A stretch of DNA of 64,000 nucleotides from CAYJLF01 sp964371055 (GCA_964371055.1 CAYJLF010000005.1:195191-259190); one strand, 5' to 3'; counted from the first letter of the stretch, positions 33,435 through 42,299 are shown. The notes: generated by a model from the letters alone, not told the origin. Made by a program: numbers and translations.

Positions 33435-33877
33435 CAGGCTCCTTCCAGGTCCACGGGTCCGCCGTGAAACGTCGCCTCGGCCCGGGCCCGGCAGGTGTCC
33501 TGCTGCCAGAGCTCAGCCGTGAGATAGTACAGGGGGCCGCGCGACCGGATCAGCGTCGCCCGAACGGAGCAGAGCGCCTCGATCATGACCGGCAGCTCGT
33601 AGCGCACCTCGATCCGCGCGGTGTAGCCGCGCACTCTCCGCGCGAAGAGGCAGTGGGTCATCGCCGCGTCCAGCAGAGTGGCGATGATTCCACCGTGGAG
33701 CCGTCCGGGATAACCCTGGTAGCGAGCGTCGCAGGCGAACCGCGCTTCCACCGTGCCCTCGCCCAGATCCTGGAACTGCAACCCCAGGCCCCCGACGGAC
33801 GTTCCCCGGCAAGCGATGCACTCCGGGTGACAGGATGCGCCGAAGTTCCGCACACTCGACGAGACGATCCCACCCAC
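33434..33877 (-). CDS. PaaI-type hotdog-fold thioesterase
   Basis: A 147-residue hotdog-fold protein of the PaaI/YbdB-like thioesterase group. The active-site helix region GYPGRLHGGIIATLLDAAMTH contains the family HGG motif. An N-terminal CHPECIACRG pair could bind a metal, which is unusual. Start GTG 33877 is chosen because AAGGAGGGG lies upstream with about nine-base spacing; the frame is open to an ATG at 33943. It is the first gene of the operon that continues with znuA. The acyl-CoA substrate and the reason for the zinc context are unknown. Confidence 0.85.
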   Translation of the reverse strand: MGGIVSSSVRNFGASCHPECIACRGTSVGGLGLQFQDLGEGTVEARFACDARYQGYPGRLHGGIIATLLDAAMTHCLFARRVRGYTARIEVRYELPVMIEALCSVRATLIRSRGPLYYLTAELWQQDTCRARAEATFHGGPVDLEGA

Positions 33878-34543
33878 GAATCCACCCCTCCTTGACCAGG
33901 TCCGCGCCTTGATCTGCGCAAAGGTAACCCTCGGCGCCTTCACACGCCAGACCAGCTACCGATCGCGCCCTGACCGCTCCGCTCCCCCAATTCGCGCCGA
34001 CCTGCGATCTTCCTCCCCGATCGGTTGCGATCATATGCTCACAACAAAGAGCGCCACAAGCATGGAATGGCACGGACCGGGGCACGATGCCCATGCGCGT
34101 ACCCCGTTCTCGTCCGTGCGTTGGGTAGACAGAGACCCATCCTTGTGACATACTCCGGTGCTGGTTGCCCCCGGCGCGGTTCTGAATCGCGGCGTTTTGA
34201 GGTCGGAGCTACGACCGGACGCTGAGAAAGTCGGCAATCGTGCCCCGGCATCAGGCTTCGAAGTCCTATAGGCACCCGGATTCCAGGGGAACGCGGAGCG
34301 CGGACCGGGAGTGGAACCTCCGGGGCCCGTGGTCGGTCACCGGGCTGAACATCAAAGGACACAACGAGATCGCGCTCTCCCGGCCGGCCGTTGCCGCGGC
34401 TTGGACGGTGAGCTTGACTTGCCCCGCCGCGGGGCGTAGAGCGAATGGAGATTGATCGTCTCATGGAGTCTCAGCGCAGCCGCGGCCAGAACCGTGGCGG
34501 AGGAAACGTCGACCACCGTACGGCCGACAAGGAGGTAACCGAA
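33878..34543. other. Intergenic region between the Znu-SPFH operon and glgB
   Basis: About 660 bases without a convincing gene; open frames here have no family motifs or ribosome binding sites. It should contain the divergent promoters for the leftward operon and for glgB. The only clear elements I see are the CATATG-centred palindrome and promoter at 34024-34059 and the ribosome binding site AAGGAGGT before GTG 34544. Confidence 0.6.
34024..34059 (-). promoter_or_regulatory. Candidate promoter and operator of the thioesterase-znu-SPFH operon
   Basis: On the minus strand TTGTGG (34059-34054) and TATGAT (34035-34030) are 18 bases apart; the -10 is one mismatch from consensus, the -35 weaker. 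A 22-bp imperfect palindrome at 34024-34045 covers the -10: outer arms GTTG/CAAC, centre CATATG, 18 of 22 positions self-complementary. A zinc-responsive repressor (Zur or ArsR/SmtB type) would fit the genes controlled. The leader to GTG 33877 would be about 145 bases. Confidence 0.5.
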
Positions 34544-36844
34544 GTGAAGGGGAGGACGCAGGGAAGCGATCGCACTCCCGCCAGGAAGGCCACGACCAGC
34601 CCCAAGGCCACCGCCAGCCGTTCCGGCGCGCGGACTGCCAGGCAATCCGGGGACACGGACGGCACGGCCCCCTCGAAGAAGAGCCGGACCGCCCCGGCCG
34701 GTTCGAAGCCCGGCGCGCCCGTCTCGCCGTCGCCGTCGATGCCGGCGGATCCCGCCGCGAGCGCGGCGCCGAAGAGGACCGCGCGGAAGAAGAGCGCGGA
34801 GCCCCAGCCGACGCCCCGCGACCTGGCTGCCGAGACGATTGCCCGGGCCCTCCGCCCGGCCGTCCGTCGGACCCGCGCGGAAGAAGCCGCCGAGACGCCG
34901 TCGATCCATTCGTCCCAACCCAACCCCGGAGGATCCACCGTGTCCCCTCCCGACTATCCGGCCTTTTTCGGCGACCTCGATCTCTATCTTGCCGGAGAGG
35001 GACAGCACTTCCGCCTCTGGGAAAAGCTCGGCGCCCATCCGATCGAGGTCGACGGCGTCGCCGGAGTTGTCTTCGCCGTCTGGGCGCCCAACGCCGAGGG
35101 CGTCAGCGTCATCGGAGACTTCAACCAGTGGGACGGCCGGCTCCATCCGACCCGCCCGCTCGGCCGTTCCGGGATCTGGTACGCCTTCATCCCGGGTCTC
35201 AAGCAGGGGGACCTGTACAAGTACGAGATCCGGACCCGCGAGGGACACCTGCGCATCAAGTCCGACCCGCTCGCCTTCTACAGCGAGCTGCGCCCGCACT
35301 CGGCGTCGCGCGTCTGGGATGTCACGCAGTACGGATGGAACGATCAGGAGTGGATGGACAGCCGTCGCAATCGCGATTGGCGCCGGGAGCCGATGAACAT
35401 CTATGAGGTGCACCTCGCCTCCTGGATGCGCGCGCCGGAGGATGACAATCGCTGGCTGACCTACCGCGAGCTCGCGCCGCGCCTGGTCGATCATCTCAAG
35501 CGCTACAACTTTACCCACGTCGAGCTTCTGCCGGTGGCCGAGCATCTGCTCGACCAGTCGTGGGGCTACCAGGTGACCGGCTACTTTGCCCCGACCAGCC
35601 GCCACGGCAACCCGGACGACTTCAAGTTTCTGATCGACCTGCTCCACCAGAACGGCATCGGCGTCATCATCGACTGGGTGCCGGCGCACTTCCCCAAGGA
35701 CGACACCGGCCTGCGCTGGTTCGACGGCACCGCTCTTTACGAGCACGCTGACCCGCGCAAAGGGGAACACACCGAGTGGGGCACGCTGATCTTCAACTAC
35801 GGCCGCCACGAGGTCCGCAACTTCCTGCTCGCCAACGCGCTCTTCTGGCTGGACGTCTATCACATCGACGGCCTCCGGGTGGACGCCGTCGCGTCGATGC
35901 TCTACCTCGACTACAGCCGCAAGGACGGTGAGTGGCTGCCCAACCAGTACGGCGGCAAGGAGAACCTCGAGGCGATCGACCTGTTGCGCAAGATGAACGA
36001 GCTGGTCTACGGCCTCTACCCCGGCGCTTTCACCGTGGCCGAGGAGTCGACCGACTGGGGCGGCGTGACGATGCCCACCTACCTGGGTGGCCTCGGCTTC
36101 GGCTTCAAATGGGACATGGGGTGGATGCACGACACCCTTCTCTATTTCTCGAAGGATCCGGTGCATCGCCGCTACCACCATAACGATCTGACGTTCGCCA
36201 TGCTCTACGCCTACACCGAGAACTTCATCATGCCGCTCTCGCACGACGAGGTGGTGCATGGCAAGGGATCGCTGTTGCAGAAGATGGCGGGGGACGAGTG
36301 GCAGCGGTTCGCCAATCTGCGCTCGATGTACGCCTACATGTTCACCCGGCCCGGCAAGAAGCTCTTCTTCATGGGCGCCGAGTTCGCCCAGGGCTTCGAG
36401 TGGTACAGCGACGCGTCACTCCACTGGCACATGTCCGAGTTCCCGGCCCACAAGGGGATCGAGACTCTGATGGCGGATCTCGGCCGGATCTACCGGGAGA
36501 ACGATTGCCTGTGGCACTGGGATGCGGAGCCGCAGGGCTACCAGTGGATCGACTGCTCCGACGCGGAGTCGAGCGTCGTCAGCTACCTCCGCCGGGGGCC
36601 GAACGGCTGGATGCTGGTGGCGATGAACCTCACCCCCGTCCCGCGGAGCGGCTACCGGATCGGCGTGCCCGAACCGGGTTACTACCGCGAAGTGATCAAC
36701 ACCGATTCTGAAATCTACGGCGGCACCAACCTCGGCAACGGCGGCGGCCTCATGGCCGAGGAGGTGGGGATGCACGGCCAGGCCTGGTCGCTCAACCTCG
36801 TCCTCCCGCCACTTGCGGCCGTGGTGTTCCAGCCGGCCAGATAG
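34544..36844 (+). CDS. glgB: 1,4-alpha-glucan branching enzyme GlgB with low-complexity N-terminal extension
   Basis: A GH13 branching enzyme that makes alpha-1,6 branches in glycogen. The core has a CBM48 domain (GVVFAVWAPNAEGVSVIGDF), then the catalytic barrel with HVELLPVAEH, the nucleophile region YHIDGLRVDAVASML, the acid/base FTVAEESTDWGG and FIMPLSHDEVVHGKGSL. Two starts look usable: GTG 34544, with AAGGAGGT seven bases upstream, gives 766 residues, the first 132 being Lys/Arg/Ala/Pro/Ser/Thr-rich and resembling disordered histone-H1-like tails. GTG 34940, with CGGAGGATCCACC directly upstream, gives 634 residues, the usual length for GlgB with one CBM48. Both may be used. It is eight bases before typA. 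Confidence 0.93.
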   Translation: MKGRTQGSDRTPARKATTSPKATASRSGARTARQSGDTDGTAPSKKSRTAPAGSKPGAPVSPSPSMPADPAASAAPKRTARKKSAEPQPTPRDLAAETIARALRPAVRRTRAEEAAETPSIHSSQPNPGGSTVSPPDYPAFFGDLDLYLAGEGQHFRLWEKLGAHPIEVDGVAGVVFAVWAPNAEGVSVIGDFNQWDGRLHPTRPLGRSGIWYAFIPGLKQGDLYKYEIRTREGHLRIKSDPLAFYSELRPHSASRVWDVTQYGWNDQEWMDSRRNRDWRREPMNIYEVHLASWMRAPEDDNRWLTYRELAPRLVDHLKRYNFTHVELLPVAEHLLDQSWGYQVTGYFAPTSRHGNPDDFKFLIDLLHQNGIGVIIDWVPAHFPKDDTGLRWFDGTALYEHADPRKGEHTEWGTLIFNYGRHEVRNFLLANALFWLDVYHIDGLRVDAVASMLYLDYSRKDGEWLPNQYGGKENLEAIDLLRKMNELVYGLYPGAFTVAEESTDWGGVTMPTYLGGLGFGFKWDMGWMHDTLLYFSKDPVHRRYHHNDLTFAMLYAYTENFIMPLSHDEVVHGKGSLLQKMAGDEWQRFANLRSMYAYMFTRPGKKLFFMGAEFAQGFEWYSDASLHWHMSEFPAHKGIETLMADLGRIYRENDCLWHWDAEPQGYQWIDCSDAESSVVSYLRRGPNGWMLVAMNLTPVPRSGYRIGVPEPGYYREVINTDSEIYGGTNLGNGGGLMAEEVGMHGQAWSLNLVLPPLAAVVFQPAR

Positions 36845-36852
36845 GAGCCCGA

Positions 36853-38700
36853 TTGACCGTCAGCAATCCCGTGAGCGCCCCCCGGCTCCGCACCGACCGG
36901 CGGGCGCTCGCGATCGTCGCGCACGTCGACCATGGAAAGACCACCCTGGTCGACGCGCTGCTCAAGCAGACCGGCGTCTTCCGCGAGGGCCAGGCCGTGG
37001 CGGACTGCGTCATGGACTCGGGCGACCTCGAACGCGAGCGTGGCATCACCATCCTCGCGAAGAACACCTCCATCCGCTACCGCGACACCGTGATCAACAT
37101 CGTCGACACTCCGGGTCACCGTGACTTCGGCTCGGAGGTCGAGCGGATCCTCACCATGGTGGAGGGTGTGCTGCTGCTGGTGGACGCCGCCGAGGGGCCC
37201 CTGCCCCAGACCCGCTTCGTGCTGAGAAAGGCCCTGGAACAGGGGAAGCAGCCGATCGTTCTGATCAACAAGGTCGATCGCTCCGACGCCCGCCCGCTCG
37301 ACGTGGAACAGGAGATCCAGGACCTCTTCCTTTCCCTCGCCACGCAAGTGGATCACCTCGACTTCCCGGTCTTCTACGGATCGGGACGTCTCGGCTTTGC
37401 CTCCAATGATCCCAACGCGCAGGCCGGCGACCTGCGCCCGCTCCTGGACGCCTTCCTCCAGCACATCCCCGCTCCGCCCGTGACCGACGCCGCCTTCAAG
37501 ATGATCGTGGCCAACATCGACTACTCCGACTACCTGGGCCGTCTCGCGGTCGGCCGGATCCACTCGGGCGAGCTCTCCTCAACGCGGGAACTGGCCCTGG
37601 TCCGACCCGACGGAACGATCCTGGAGAAGAGCCGCGCCGGGAAGATCTATGTCTTCGACGGGATCGAACGCCGCGAGGTAACCTACGCCTCGGCCGGAGA
37701 CATCGTCGTCATTTCGGGGTTTCCCGCCATCGAGATCGGCGACACGATCCTCGACCCCGTCGATCCCCAGCCGCTCTCCGGCATCCTGGTGGAAGAGCCA
37801 ACGCTGTCGATCGAGTTCAGGGTCAACAATGCCCCCTTCGCCGGACGGTCGGGGCGCTATCTCACGACCCGGCACCTGAAGGAGCGCCTCGAGCGCGAGC
37901 TGGAACGGAACGTGGGGTTGCGGCTGGAGCTCACGGGGGAAACGGATTCGTTCCGTGTGCTCGGGCGCGGCGAACTCTCGCTCTCGATCCTGGCCGAGAC
38001 GATGCGGCGGGAGGGGTATGAGTTCGCCCTCGGCCGCCCGCAGGTGATCCTCCGACGGGATGACGAGGGACACCTGCTCGAACCGTACGAGGAGTTGATC
38101 ATCGACTGCGACGGGGAGTATACCGGAGCGGTCATCTCGGCCGTGGGCGAGCGTCGCGGCGAGCTGAAACACCTCGGCAAGCATGGCGACCGCATGCGCA
38201 TGGACTTCACCATTCCCTCGCGCGGACTGCTCGGTTTCCGGACCGAATTCCTCTCCCTCACCCGCGGCACCGCCCTGATGCACCATCTCTTCGATGCCTA
38301 CGGTCCGCACAAGGGGAGCCTGGGGGGGAGCAAGAAGGGGGCGCTGATCGCCAAGGAGGCGGGCGAAGTGACCGCCTACGCGCTGGAGCAGCTCTCCGAT
38401 CGCGGCGCCTTCTTCGTCCGCGCGATGGAGCCGGTTTACGCCGGGCAGATCGTCGGCGAACACGTCAAGGCCAACGACCTCGTGGTGCAGATCTGCAAGC
38501 GGAAGCACCTGACGAACATGCGATCCTCCACGCAGGAGATCGAAGAACGGCTGACCCCGCCGCGGCAGCTTACGATCGAGAGCGGGATCGAGTGGATCAA
38601 CGACGACGAGTTGCTCGAAGTCACGCCCGCCGCCCTTCGAGTCCGCAAGAGGATCCTCGATCATCATCGCCGCCGCGACGCGGAGGGCGAAGCGGAGTAG
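36853..38700 (+). CDS. typA: Translational GTPase TypA/BipA
   Basis: A 615-residue ribosome-associated GTPase. G motifs: AHVDHGKTTLVD (G1), RERGITILAKN (G2), DTPGHRDFG (G3) and NKVDRSDA (G4). EF-Tu domain II, EF-G-like domains and the TypA-specific C-terminal domain follow (RGLLGFRTEFLSLTRGTALM, KGALIAKEAGEVTAYALEQL, VQICKRKHLTNMRSS). TTG 36853 is taken as start because AGGAG lies upstream at proper spacing; GTG 36871 is an alternative. Full length. Confidence 0.96.
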   Translation: MTVSNPVSAPRLRTDRRALAIVAHVDHGKTTLVDALLKQTGVFREGQAVADCVMDSGDLERERGITILAKNTSIRYRDTVINIVDTPGHRDFGSEVERILTMVEGVLLLVDAAEGPLPQTRFVLRKALEQGKQPIVLINKVDRSDARPLDVEQEIQDLFLSLATQVDHLDFPVFYGSGRLGFASNDPNAQAGDLRPLLDAFLQHIPAPPVTDAAFKMIVANIDYSDYLGRLAVGRIHSGELSSTRELALVRPDGTILEKSRAGKIYVFDGIERREVTYASAGDIVVISGFPAIEIGDTILDPVDPQPLSGILVEEPTLSIEFRVNNAPFAGRSGRYLTTRHLKERLERELERNVGLRLELTGETDSFRVLGRGELSLSILAETMRREGYEFALGRPQVILRRDDEGHLLEPYEELIIDCDGEYTGAVISAVGERRGELKHLGKHGDRMRMDFTIPSRGLLGFRTEFLSLTRGTALMHHLFDAYGPHKGSLGGSKKGALIAKEAGEVTAYALEQLSDRGAFFVRAMEPVYAGQIVGEHVKANDLVVQICKRKHLTNMRSSTQEIEERLTPPRQLTIESGIEWINDDELLEVTPAALRVRKRILDHHRRRDAEGEAE

Positions 38701-38712
38701 CGGAGGCCGCGC

Positions 38713-39243
38713 ATGGAGAGAACCCTCTGGCTGGAGCGGACCTTCCCGAGCGGGATCCCGGTCGCGATGATCCCCAGCCTGATCGAACGGCTGCGCGGCA
38801 CCCCCGCTCGCTTGAGCGAGCGACTCGCCCGCGTGGATGCCGAAGTGCTGGCCCGGCGCGAGGGCGGCACCTGGTCCATTCTCGAAATCGTCGGCCACCT
38901 CGGCCAGGTCGAGGAGCTCTGGTTCGGCCGGCTCGATGACTTCCAGGCCGGCCGCGCCGACCTGCGCCCCGCCCGCTTCGAAGCGGGGCGCGTCGAATCC
39001 GCCGGCTTCAACGAGGTGCCGTTGGCGGCCGTTCTCGAACGATTCCGGGCGGCCCGGCTGGCGTTGGTGTTGCGCATCGAAGAGCTGGATGACGCGGTCC
39101 GGCGCCGCGAGGCCCGTCACCCCCGCCTCGGCCAGGTGATGACTCTGGCGGACCTGATCTACTTCGCGGCCGAGCACGACGACCATCACCTGGCGCGGAT
39201 CAGCGAGATCCTTCGGGCGGGAGGCTCACCGTCGGCCCCCTGA
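38713..39243 (+). CDS. DinB family four-helix protein
   Basis: A 176-residue DinB/YfiT-like four-helix bundle protein: IPSLIERLRGTPARLSERLA, WSILEIVGHLGQVEELW and EHDDHHLARI, whose histidines form the usual three-His metal site of the family. Members include metal-dependent thiol transferases (bacillithiol or mycothiol S-transferases); no specific activity can be assigned. GGAGG is seven bases before ATG 38713, 12 bases after typA. Confidence 0.85.
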   Translation: MERTLWLERTFPSGIPVAMIPSLIERLRGTPARLSERLARVDAEVLARREGGTWSILEIVGHLGQVEELWFGRLDDFQAGRADLRPARFEAGRVESAGFNEVPLAAVLERFRAARLALVLRIEELDDAVRRREARHPRLGQVMTLADLIYFAAEHDDHHLARISEILRAGGSPSAP

Positions 39244-39289
39244 GCCCGTCACCGGGGCACGCGCGCGCCAGGACACGAGGGGGGACGGA

Positions 39290-39919
39290 ATGGACCCGTC
39301 ACTGGATCGCCTCTTCGCGAACAATCGCCGCTGGGCGACGGAGAAGACCGCGGACGATCCCGGGTTCTTCGAACGGCTGAGCGGCCAGCAGACGCCGCGC
39401 TTCCTCTGGATCGGCTGTTCCGACAGCCGCGTTCCGGCCAACGAGATCGTCGGACTCGCCCCGGGTGAGCTCTTCGTCCACCGGAACGTGGCCAACCTGG
39501 TGGTGCACTCCGACATGAACTGCCTCTCCGTCCTCCAGTTCGCCGTCGACATCCTGAAGGTGGAGCACGTCATCGTCTGCGGGCACTACAGCTGCGGCGG
39601 CGTGCGGGCCGCCTACGAGGACGCCGCCCACGGACTGGTCGACAACTGGCTGCGGCATGTTCGGGACACGATCCAGCGCCGGCGGGAGGCGATAGATCAT
39701 CTGCCCGCCGACGCCGCGATCCACCGGCTGTGCGAGCTCAACGTCATAGAACAGGTGGGCAACGTGGGCAATACCACCATCGTGCAGGATGCGTGGCGGC
39801 GGGGACAGAAGTTGACGATCCACGGCTGGATCTACGACCTCGCCGACGGCCTCCTCCGGGACCTGGGGACCAGCATCGGATCGGCGGAGGATCTCCGCCG
39901 GGAGCTCGGGCGGATCTGA
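39290..39919 (+). CDS. can: Beta-carbonic anhydrase
   Basis: A 209-residue beta-class carbonic anhydrase interconverting CO2 and bicarbonate. Zinc ligands Cys43, His99 and Cys102 (WIGCSDSR, CGHYSCGG) and the Asp45-Arg47 dyad are all present. FVHRNVANLVVHSDMNCLSV and TIHGWIYDLADG are standard for the Can/CynT group. Full length, no export signal, so cytoplasmic. GGGGGGACGGA before the ATG gives a weak ribosome binding site. Confidence 0.95.
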   Translation: MDPSLDRLFANNRRWATEKTADDPGFFERLSGQQTPRFLWIGCSDSRVPANEIVGLAPGELFVHRNVANLVVHSDMNCLSVLQFAVDILKVEHVIVCGHYSCGGVRAAYEDAAHGLVDNWLRHVRDTIQRRREAIDHLPADAAIHRLCELNVIEQVGNVGNTTIVQDAWRRGQKLTIHGWIYDLADGLLRDLGTSIGSAEDLRRELGRI

Positions 39920-39944
39920 ACCAGCGTCGATCAAGAAGTCTGAC

Positions 39945-39974
39945 CTGACCGCACCCTCGTCGGACTGGTATAGT
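39945..39974 (+). promoter_or_regulatory. Candidate extended -10 promoter for the radical SAM gene
   Basis: TGG followed by TATAGT (39966-39974) makes an extended -10, and CTGACC (39945-39950) lies 18 bases upstream as a weak -35. Transcription from about 39981 would give an 84-base leader to ATG 40065. Confidence 0.45.
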
Positions 39975-40064
39975 CACCGGTCGCTCTGGTTTTCAGGTCC
40001 ATCTCGAGTCGCCTTGAAACCGAGGCCGCAGACTGAGACGGACCGTATCCGGGAGTCCCACCTC

Positions 40065-41966
40065 ATGCCCAACCTCGACAGTTTGCTCGCCCGGACCTGG
40101 GTGGGCCTCCACGCCGGGCTGATCGACCAGGTGAGCCGGCGCGTCTGCCACGGTTTCTACGATGGAGACCGGCTGGACGCGCATGCGCGTCGCCATGGCC
40201 CGGTTCCGGTGGTCCTCGTCATTCCCCCGATGAGCGACGTGAACGGCGCGCTGCCGCATCCCGGCGTCGGCGTGCTGCAGACGATCGTCCGCCACCACGG
40301 CATCGCGTGCGAGGTGCTGAACTACAACCTCCCCGTCAATCATCCCCGGGATCCTTACGAGCACCTGGCGCGGACGATCCGGGCCTGGGGCGTCCGCGTC
40401 CTCGGCGTCTCGACCTACAGCCAGGCGATCCGCCACACGCTGGAAGGCCTGCGACGGATCCGCGCGGAGTTCCCTGACCTCGTCATCGTCCTGGGCGGAC
40501 CCCATCCGACGGAGTCCTACCTGAGTCTCCTGGGGGTGAGCTTCATCGACTATGTCTGTCGCGGAGAGGCTGAGGTGAGCTTTCCCGCGTTGTTGAAGGC
40601 TCTTCTGGGAGGGGAGCGGCCCGCGGGAGGATCGATCCCCGGTGTCTACAACTACGATCGGGTCAGTCGGACCATCCAGGGAACCCCCGCGTCTTTCATC
40701 GATCTGGAGGAGTACGATCAGAAGCACCTGCTCCGCTACCAGTTCTCTCCCGATGAGCTGCGCCAGCAGCGCCTCTACCGCGGGTGCCACGGCACGGCCG
40801 GACCGGAGTACTGGCCGATCGCGCTCGTGCGCGGTTGCCCGTACGACTGCACCTTCTGCGCTGCCTACCAGATGTCGGGCAAGAAGCTTCGCTACCGCCG
40901 GGTCGAGGTGGTGGCCGACGACATGGAGCACTACCTCCGCGCCTACGGCCGGCGCCACTTCAGCTTCATCGACGACTCCTTCACCCAGAGATACGAGTAC
41001 GTCGTCGACCTCTGCCGGGAGATTCTCCGGCGCCGCCTGCGCGTCTACTGGACGACCGACAATGGCATTCGCCACGAGACGCTGGGGGCGACCCGCCTGG
41101 TCGAGTCCGGCCTCCGGGAGCGCAACATCGCCTCCGTGGACGAACTGGTCACCCTGATGATCCGGGCCGGCTGGCGGGGCACGGCGGTGGGACTCGAGTC
41201 AGGCTCGGCTCGCGTGCGGCGGGAACTCGTGCGGAAAGGGGGCGCCAACCTCACCAACGAGCAGATCCTGGAGAACCTGCGGAGCCTGAAGCAGATCGCC
41301 CGGCGCGAGGGAGTCTACTTCTACATCAACGGCTTTCTCATGGCCGGATTCCCCTCGCTCCCGCTGCGCAACGGCAAGGTGGTCCCGGCCGAGACGATCG
41401 AGGAGATGGAGCTCACCCGCCGCTTCGCGCTGGAGCTGCGGGACGCCGGCGCCATCGACATGATGAACCTGAGCATGGTCATTCCGCTGCCGGGCACCGA
41501 CATGTGGGAGGCTCTGACCATCGAGCAGAAGCTGCACGTGCTGCTCGGGTGCGTGCCGTCATCGCACTCCGAGGCGGAGGCGGTCGAACGGATCCGGAGG
41601 GACACCCTGGCCGCCTATGGGTCGGACCTCGAGGCCACACGCTACCAGGAGGAGCCGGAAGCGTTCTTCTGGAAGCAGGTCTACCAACTCACGGATGAGA
41701 CCCAGATCCTGATCATGGAATCCTACGACTCCTTCAATGCCGACTCGGCTCACAACATCTTCCTGGACCGCCCGGCGCCGGAGTTGCTCTGGACCTACCG
41801 CGAGAGCGTGGTCGACGACTTCTATGGCAGCGGCCGCATGAAGGCGCGCATGCTCCAGCACGTGTGGCGGCGCAGCGGCAATCTTCAGGGCGCGGCGGCC
41901 TATCTGACCCTGATGGGGCGAAAGTACGAACCCGGGACGAAGCTTCGAGCGGCCGCCGCCGAGTAG
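40065..41966 (+). CDS. B12-binding-domain radical SAM protein, unknown substrate
   Basis: A 633-residue radical SAM enzyme. N-terminal cobalamin-binding-like Rossmann domain (VPVVLVIPPMSDVNGALPHPG; VRVLGVSTYSQA; IVLGGPHPT; YVCRGEAEVSFP), then the radical SAM core with Cys258, Cys262 and Cys265 (GCPYDCTFC), FIDDSFT, and GTAVGLESGS. The C-terminal 200 residues are family-specific (ETQILIMESYDSFNADSAHN). The cobalamin histidine motif DxHxxG is not evident, so B12 binding itself is uncertain. ATG 40065 is preferred over TTG 40014. The closest types are the B12-radical SAM methylases or methylthio-like enzymes (hopanoid, bacteriochlorophyll). Neighbours give no substrate hint. Confidence 0.85.
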   Translation: MPNLDSLLARTWVGLHAGLIDQVSRRVCHGFYDGDRLDAHARRHGPVPVVLVIPPMSDVNGALPHPGVGVLQTIVRHHGIACEVLNYNLPVNHPRDPYEHLARTIRAWGVRVLGVSTYSQAIRHTLEGLRRIRAEFPDLVIVLGGPHPTESYLSLLGVSFIDYVCRGEAEVSFPALLKALLGGERPAGGSIPGVYNYDRVSRTIQGTPASFIDLEEYDQKHLLRYQFSPDELRQQRLYRGCHGTAGPEYWPIALVRGCPYDCTFCAAYQMSGKKLRYRRVEVVADDMEHYLRAYGRRHFSFIDDSFTQRYEYVVDLCREILRRRLRVYWTTDNGIRHETLGATRLVESGLRERNIASVDELVTLMIRAGWRGTAVGLESGSARVRRELVRKGGANLTNEQILENLRSLKQIARREGVYFYINGFLMAGFPSLPLRNGKVVPAETIEEMELTRRFALELRDAGAIDMMNLSMVIPLPGTDMWEALTIEQKLHVLLGCVPSSHSEAEAVERIRRDTLAAYGSDLEATRYQEEPEAFFWKQVYQLTDETQILIMESYDSFNADSAHNIFLDRPAPELLWTYRESVVDDFYGSGRMKARMLQHVWRRSGNLQGAAAYLTLMGRKYEPGTKLRAAAAE

Positions 41967-42050
41967 GCGCGGTCCGCCGGGGGCGGCCCCGGCGACGGCG
42001 ACTCCTGCTAGACTCTCCCCGGCGGGCCATCGCGCCGCCCGGGAGGGACC

Positions 42051-42299
42051 ATGACCATCGACCTGGCACCGGAGACGCGCCAGCGGCTCCTCCGCTCGAT
42101 CCAGCGCTACTTCAAGGAGCAGCTCGAGGAGGAGGTCGGAGAGCTGAAGTCGTCGTTGCTGCTGGACTACGTGCTCCGGGAGATCGGTCCGACCATCTAC
42201 AATCAGGCGATCGCGGACGCCCAGGCTTATCTCAACGAGCGGGTGGCCGACCTGGACGGCGTCCTCTACCGGCCCGAGTTCGGATACTGGAAGCGGTGA
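42051..42299 (+). CDS. DUF2164 family small protein
   Basis: An 82-residue protein that matches the DUF2164 pattern: FKEQLEEEVGELKSSLLLDYV, then EIGPTIYNQAIADAQAYL, with the N-terminal helix LAPETRQRLLRSIQRYF. GGGAGG is eight bases before ATG 42051. A TGC-TAGACT extended -10 is seen at 42006-42014, which would start transcription close to 42021. No function is known for the family. Confidence 0.85.
   Translation: MTIDLAPETRQRLLRSIQRYFKEQLEEEVGELKSSLLLDYVLREIGPTIYNQAIADAQAYLNERVADLDGVLYRPEFGYWKR

Noticed and set aside
34039..34464. Minus-strand 141-codon frame in the glgB upstream gap
   Set aside because: No ribosome binding site, no motif, and composition unlike the coding genes around it.
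34352..36259. Minus-strand open frame of 635 codons opposite glgB
   Set aside because: Shadow of glgB; no family motif and no ribosome binding site.
37579..39189. Minus-strand open frame of 536 codons opposite typA and the DinB gene
   Set aside because: Shadow of typA, which has all its G motifs on the plus strand.
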